From: an uncultured Ruminococcus sp.
Lineage (GTDB): Bacteria; Bacillota; Clostridia; Oscillospirales; Ruminococcaceae
Direction: 5' to 3'
Length of the DNA: 32,020 nt
NCBI GenBank assembly: GCA_945877315.1
Contig: CAMCRP010000038.1
Span: forward strand, 1-32,020
This document shows, piece by piece, positions 30,001 through 32,020 of this stretch. Each line of letters begins with the position of its first letter. Position 1 is the first letter of the stretch. Position numbers and translations under genes: made by a program. The notes under the pieces were generated by a model, which made no database searches, was not told where the DNA came from, and saw only the letters and a list, made by a program, of their open reading frames with translations.

Positions 30001-31158
30001 TCCTGTGCTGACTCCATAATTATTGCCCAAAATTCGGACCGCCGGTGTATCATCATTTGCCGAAACATCAATATTCACCCCTGCAAGGATAATATTTGCG
30101 GAAATGCCGTCTGCAACCTCGATACGGTCGGTTGTTGAGCCTGTGTTTGCATTAGCAATAGTAATCGGATTAGCGGACTTGATTGTAAGAACGCCGTTCT
30201 CATAGGTGTAGTCTGAGCCGTAAGTCAGATTACCGCCGTTTGTTGCCGTTACGGTGAAAGCAGTGCCGATCTCATGTACAGTTACCGCACATTCGCCGTA
30301 TATTCCGCTTCCGTCCTTTGCTGCGGCTTTGATGGTTGCCGTACCCTTGCCGACTGCGGTCACTTTTCCGCCGGTATCGACAGTGGCAACAGCTGTATCG
30401 GAAGATGTCCATTCAACGCTTGTGTCAGTAGCATTAGGCGGTTGAACATTGGCTATAAGGTTATCAGTTTGACCAACGCTGAGAGTCAGCGTACTTGGAT
30501 CAACTGATATACTTGTTACTGTTACTTTTGAACCTCCGCAAATCGTACAATCATTATTGCTGTCAAAAGTATGAGTATGATTGCCAACATACTGCTGATA
30601 AGCCCCTGCAACGGAAACAACGGGATAACCGCTGATAGTTTCGGGAATATCAAACGTCTGACCATCTGTCACATTGGACATTTGAGTTATGGTGACAGAA
30701 TTATTGGAAACGATGTATTTTATCTGTGATGTCGTATTGGGAATGGCGTTGGTTCCGATAGATGCATCCTCGGGAAGGAATATGCTTGTAAGGTTTATAC
30801 AGCCGGCAAAGGCACTGCTTCCAATGGATGTAACGCTGTCAGGGATAGTTATGCTTATAATGTATGTATATCCGACAATTGATGCGGCTCCAATGCAAGA
30901 AACAGTCTTTCCATCAATGTTACTCGGTATTATTAATGTTTGATCTGCACCTCTATAACCGTTAATGGTCACAGTACCGTCTGAGTTTTCAGTGTAGTCA
31001 TAATCACTGGAAGACGCCGACGCCACAATAGCATTTCCGAAGCCGTCAAAAAATCCGTCCCCGACCTCCGCCGGGAATGTGAATGTCGCTGCCATAGCCA
31101 CAGCCGCCGCAAATGCGGTTATCCGACGGGTTATGCGTTTTGCCTTTTCTTTCTTCAA
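27088..31158 (-). CDS. Large secreted multidomain surface protein with C-terminal DUF4214 repeats
   Basis: This is about 1356 residues from the TTG at 31158 (AAAGGA 9 bases upstream, giving MKKEKAKRITRRITAF). The open frame to 31209 lacks a ribosome site. In order it has: a signal peptide (basic start, hydrophobic core, AxA-like end near 45); a short BspA-type leucine-rich repeat region (~75-150; ITIPDSVTSIGSSAFAGC); a Big_2 Ig-like domain (~210-296; VTSISVDPSTLTLSVGQTDN); a glycine-rich beta-helix-like region (~300-535; GAGIGGG, ISGGTVSATG); Ig/MBG-like segments (~610-860); five to six Cys-pair modules (~863-1113; WHKCPDCG, YECDCGK, HVCSVCG, YACSGC, YKCVKCG); and two to three DUF4214 units to the end. 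There is no LPXTG or dockerin. It is probably cell-surface or exported, perhaps glycan-binding. Its DUF4214 units link it by family to the methyltransferase protein of the glycan operon. Confidence 0.85.
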   Translation of the reverse strand: MKKEKAKRITRRITAFAAAVAMAATFTFPAEVGDGFFDGFGNAIVASASSSDYDYTENSDGTVTINGYRGADQTLIIPSNIDGKTVSCIGAASIVGYTYIISITIPDSVTSIGSSAFAGCINLTSIFLPEDASIGTNAIPNTTSQIKYIVSNNSVTITQMSNVTDGQTFDIPETISGYPVVSVAGAYQQYVGNHTHTFDSNNDCTICGGSKVTVTSISVDPSTLTLSVGQTDNLIANVQPPNATDTSVEWTSSDTAVATVDTGGKVTAVGKGTATIKAAAKDGSGIYGECAVTVHEIGTAFTVTATNGGNLTYGSDYTYENGVLTIKSANPITIANANTGSTTDRIEVADGISANIILAGVNIDVSANDDTPAVRILGNNYGVSTGNVIITIADNTTNILKSGLHWAGLTKPNGNIDTPRSGGWLKIRGGTNGTGILEAVGGTFGAGIGGSNGFHSCDIYIEGGNVSATGGNYGAGIGGGATRKGNNITISGGTVSATGRSGGADVGGGGFGGSGSDIIISGGSVKAPSISCTPTTNGTENVYLLEITNTDGSAITINGKDYPSKHNGEAKIYAYLPAKTAADPNVVTVGTTAKKYCYDTANAKWLEVVDIPAEDPTVFTYTGLEQTYTIAESTYYTVTGNKQTEIGTHTVTVALKDPDKTVWSDGTTADLTYTFKINKQSATVTPPTAPTAISYGETLAETGLTAGWTWEKGSTYMPDVTDNTFSVYMLVDDDNNYDYNNISGISYSTTEHKLSCDVTITVNPATPKITVTASPSSAITGKETTVTVTAEVKNPNNNTLNDLLAPEISYKIGNGAETPITNGSFVISADTPNGTTFTISARTPATANYSAGTGTTTILVSDCTHPDVSDAWETDETYHWHKCPDCGAELDKAEHTSNAAATETSPEVCKDCGYEMSPATGHIHKNHLTFVDRAEPADCTTDGTEAHYECDCGKLFADEQAATEVTLESLKIAAHHTPGTEWVSDNDNNHYHVCSVCGDKTDITEHSYDNGVITTPATEQTTGIKTYTCSECNHTKTEIVPKLNHTHSLATEYSSDATGHWYACSGCTEKVDFESHTEDSGTVTIQPTETTEGARTYKCVKCGYVMRTESIPKTGSHEAVESFVERLYRSILNRGGDEHKKDHIANLQNGKTACQVAYDFVFSTEFMEQPLSNEDRVKRMYLAFLGREADPEGLASWTAILDNGCSIEHVFCGFAQSPEFGKLCKENGITQGTWEFTESRDRNPKLTAFVSRLYTKALNRPYDVDGLNNHTANYLAGGDLYKMAYDFIFSEEFLKRNLSDEDFVDTMYRTFFDREGDPKGRSEWIGKLKSGCSREEVLAVFVYSQECADLVAKFGI

Positions 31159-31510
31159 ATTTATCAATCCTTTCTCAAAATAAGAAAACGCCTTTAAAGC
31201 CCTTATCAAAAGAGCTTCAAAGATGTTATATTTTTAAATATAAATGTATAGTTATACCCTGCCAGCCTGTCGCACAACTTCATTTTCAGTCAACTCACTT
31301 TCATTAAAAATAGTGTGACATTTCTGTTAAGTGTATTCACATTAAAGTATATCATACTCTGTCGAAAAAATCAAGGAAATAATTTGATTTTTGTGACAGA
31401 TTTGGATTTTTTTGTGAGATTTTTTACAACAATGTACGATTGGTACAAATCGGCTCACACATCGGACAGCTCTCTGTGTCCGAATAAGCTGACAGTATAT
31501 ACATTTATCA
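31159..31510. other. Leader region of the secreted protein and gene-free DNA
   Basis: About 350 bases. Upstream of the TTG start I see an AT-rich tract with GTATAAC but no convincing -35 at the right distance. A small stem (CGGACA 31463-31468 / TGTCCG 31477-31482) lies near the intron scrap. No coding sequence is recognised. Confidence 0.4.
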
Positions 31511-31756
31511 TCACACCCTCCCCCAAACAGTCCGTGTCGATTTGAAAATGGTATCCATACTAATTATGCCTATTATCTTGCTTTCCATATCTGCAATGGA
31601 GTAATATCCAAGCCAGCCCGTTGTATATCTTTTCAGTCTTTGGAGTATACTCTCTATCGACCTCGCCTGTTTTCGACTTGTCAGTTCTCGGATTTTCTCC
31701 TTGAACCTCTTAACGCTTTTGCTAAGTATCCTTCTCAACAGCCCTATCCATAGCAA
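31511..31756 (-). pseudogene. Group II intron maturase fragment
   Basis: The segment SKSVKRFKEKIRELTSRKQA, then SIESILQRLKRYTTGWLGYYSIADMESKI, is the maturase (X/thumb) region of group II intron reverse transcriptases. The reverse transcriptase domain upstream and the DNA-binding/endonuclease end are missing. The fragment is joined directly to the AbrB repeat on one side and to unrelated sequence after ADMESKI. It is non-functional. Confidence 0.75.
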
Positions 31757-31799
31757 TAACCGGCACTTCGGACTGTATCAATGTGTTCAGCGAGTGGTC
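31727..31799. repeat. AbrB-locus repeat, part 1 (copy B)
   Basis: A diverged copy of 26681-26753. On the minus strand it still reads LNTLIQSEVPVIAMDRAVEKDT and ends in TAG, as in copy A. Confidence 0.85.
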
Positions 31800-31807
31800 G
31801 CAAACGA

Positions 31808-31882
31808 TTGTAAGCATGGTTTTTGCATTGCAGGCAGGATTATACTTTTGTTTTTGTGAAATTTCGTGGTAAAATTTACTTG
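31808..31882. repeat. AbrB-locus repeat, part 2 (copy B)
   Basis: A copy of 26905-26980. Only 8 bp separate it from part 1, so the AbrB DNA-binding domain present in copy A has been deleted here. The DNA from 31883 to 32020 shows no recognisable gene. Confidence 0.82.
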
Positions 31883-32020
31883 ATGTGGAACTGTATTCTC
31901 GGCAAACTCTCTTGATTTTTCAAAATAGCGGAATACTATTGTGCAAGGCTTATTTCGGGACAGCTGAACACGGTGTTCACAGGCTCGCATTATGAGAAGA
32001 TAGAAAAGGTGTATTCCATT

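Noticed and set aside
1..32020. tRNA, rRNA or riboswitch genes
   Set aside because: No cloverleaf with a terminal CCA-type acceptor, no rRNA signature and no known riboswitch core was recognised on either strand by eye; a covariance-model scan would be decisive.

Overview
The window reads as a chromosomal segment of an anaerobic, low-to-mid GC Firmicute, most likely a Ruminococcus or close relative (Clostridia, Oscillospiraceae). This rests on the AGGAGG-type ribosome sites, the sigma-A style promoters, the frequent TTG and GTG starts, and the mix of genes: DUF4214 proteins, a Fic/amidoligase accessory cluster, a long BspA-like secreted protein and Ruminococcus-type plasmid partition genes. 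The genus is an inference from protein style; no rRNA or other marker is present.

Layout. (1) 1-4.4 kb, accessory region: the tail of a DUF234 ATPase, a Fic AMPylator with a palindrome-rich promoter, then a plus-strand set made of a possible micro-ORF, DUF960, a zinc-finger amidoligase and a class-II glutamine amidotransferase. (2) 4.6-6.9 kb: promoter, micro-ORF, gmd and an rmd-like reductase, which together should make GDP-D-rhamnose. (3) 7.0-8.17 kb: a serine recombinase gene between 27-bp inverted repeats, followed by a dense array of hairpins. (4) 8.2-23.5 kb: one long minus-strand operon of 13 genes from a good promoter at about 23.5 kb. In order of transcription these are ABC-2 permease (Wzm/TagG type), ABC ATPase with a C-terminal extension (Wzt type), a coiled-coil methyltransferase, a small Rossmann-like protein, two GT4 glycosyltransferases, a membrane sulfatase-fold enzyme, a YidC-TagF fusion, a small membrane protein, signal peptidase I, a HisC/CobD-like PLP enzyme, DUF2284 and a LicC-like nucleotidyltransferase. 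(5) 23.6-26.6 kb: a decayed plasmid or integrative-element replicon, with a ribbon-helix-helix gene with a nonsense codon, parA with an internal deletion and an amber codon, iteron-like repeats, a frameshifted primase and a gutted AAA ATPase. (6) 26.7-32 kb: a truncated AbrB/SpoVT gene, a very long secreted multidomain protein ending in DUF4214 repeats, a group II intron maturase scrap and a second partial copy of the AbrB locus.

How it fits together. The best candidate for an undescribed system is region 4 together with region 2. GDP-D-rhamnose supply (gmd-rmd), a Wzm/Wzt exporter and a coiled-coil methyltransferase resembling a chain-end capping ruler parallel the ABC-exported, end-capped O-antigens of Gram-negative bacteria. 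Here they sit in a Gram-positive-type genome next to teichoic-acid-style machinery: a TagF domain fused to a YidC insertase, a sulfatase-fold polymer or phosphotransferase enzyme, and a LicC-like activator. The product is probably a cell-surface glycan or teichoic-like polymer with small polar decorations. The cluster is bracketed by mobile-element remains on both sides, which suggests acquisition or exchange by transfer. All functional assignments come from reading motifs, without database searches.
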